This document shows, piece after piece, positions 5,032-5,279 of a DNA stretch of 5,279 nucleotides (position 1 is its first letter; each line of letters opens with the position of its first letter). The stretch is from Acidobacteriota bacterium (GTDB lineage: Bacteria > Acidobacteriota > Terriglobia > Acidiferrales > UBA7541). Location: the NCBI GenBank assembly GCA_003224135.1, contig QHYO01000028.1, forward strand, positions 1 to 5,279, written 5' to 3'. Both the position numbers and the translations under genes were made by a program. The notes beneath the pieces were generated by a model, which ran no database searches, was not told where the DNA came from, and saw only the letters and a list, made by a program, of their open reading frames with translations.

Positions 5032-5279
5032 GAGCACCTCGGACAAACGGTAACCAGAGTAGACGCCATGGCCCGCGATAGCGAAACCGGTAATCGAAAG
5101 TGGTGATAGATGAGCAATACCGGAGTAGATACCGCCAAACCAAGACATCTGATAAAAAGACGGATCAAAAATCGAAACGGTAGCCGAGAATCATTGTGCT
5201 GCTGCTCTGCAATGGGATCGAAATTCGTCGCAGGGCCAACCGCGCGTACTATCCAAAGCCGGCGGCAATTTTTTGGTGA
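5032..5279. other. upstream region of the DUF885 gene
   Basis: No independent gene is supported. The DUF885 frame stays open upstream to an ATG at 5148, but that 39-residue extension would bury the signal peptide. An imperfect direct repeat is present: ACCAGAGTAGACGCCA (5053-5068) and ACCGGAGTAGATACCGCCA (5119-5137). No -35/-10 pair of good quality was found for the leftward gene, so its promoter may lie here in weak form or beyond the right edge. Confidence 0.4.

Noticed and set aside
4468..5106. 212-aa open frame on the + strand opposite the DUF885 gene
   Set aside because: No motif or ribosome site; antisense shadow of a gene with clear family motifs.
5032..5148. 39-residue N-terminal extension of the DUF885 protein
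   Set aside because: It would place a clear signal peptide internally and lacks a good ribosome site, whereas the ATG at 5031 has GAGGTG 5 bases upstream.

Overview
The window reads as chromosomal DNA of a moderately GC-rich Gram-negative bacterium, most likely an Acidobacteriota member. This is an inference from three things: an exported protein with a PEP-CTERM sorting tail, a DUF6788 plus ISKra4-type transposase pair, and a secreted DUF885 putative metallopeptidase. No rRNA, tRNA or CRISPR is visible.

Layout: (1) 1-133 is intergenic flank with a candidate sigma70-type promoter firing leftwards out of the window. (2) 134-1981 is an apparently complete ISKra4-family insertion sequence on the + strand. 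It has imperfect 22-bp terminal inverted repeats, its own promoter, a strong 5' hairpin abutting a perfect Shine-Dalgarno, a DUF6788 ORF (237-635) and a DDE transposase ORF (553-1956). The two ORFs overlap in different frames around a run of nine A, which suggests a frameshift or slippage fusion of 572 aa. (3) 1982-2094 is intergenic and holds a good intrinsic terminator for the leftward gene that follows. (4) 2095-2919 (-) encodes a PEP-CTERM exported protein; its leader carries a perfect tandem duplication containing the ribosome-binding site, behind a candidate promoter. (5) 2955-3270 has no gene but holds structured, repeat-like DNA with interleaved inverted repeats. (6) 3271-5031 (-) encodes a full-length secreted DUF885 protein with HExxxxH-type and ExWAxYxE motifs. 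(7) 5032-5279 is its upstream region, with no gene supported.

The two host genes point the same way (leftwards) but are 351 bp apart, and the PEP-CTERM gene seems to have its own promoter and terminator, so they need not be an operon. The IS lies head-to-head against them, just past the PEP-CTERM terminator, so it does not interrupt a recognisable gene. I do not see a convincing new multi-gene system. The most interesting signals are the IS expression controls (hairpin and A9 shift site), the structured intergenic block at about 3041-3140, and the duplicated RBS leader.
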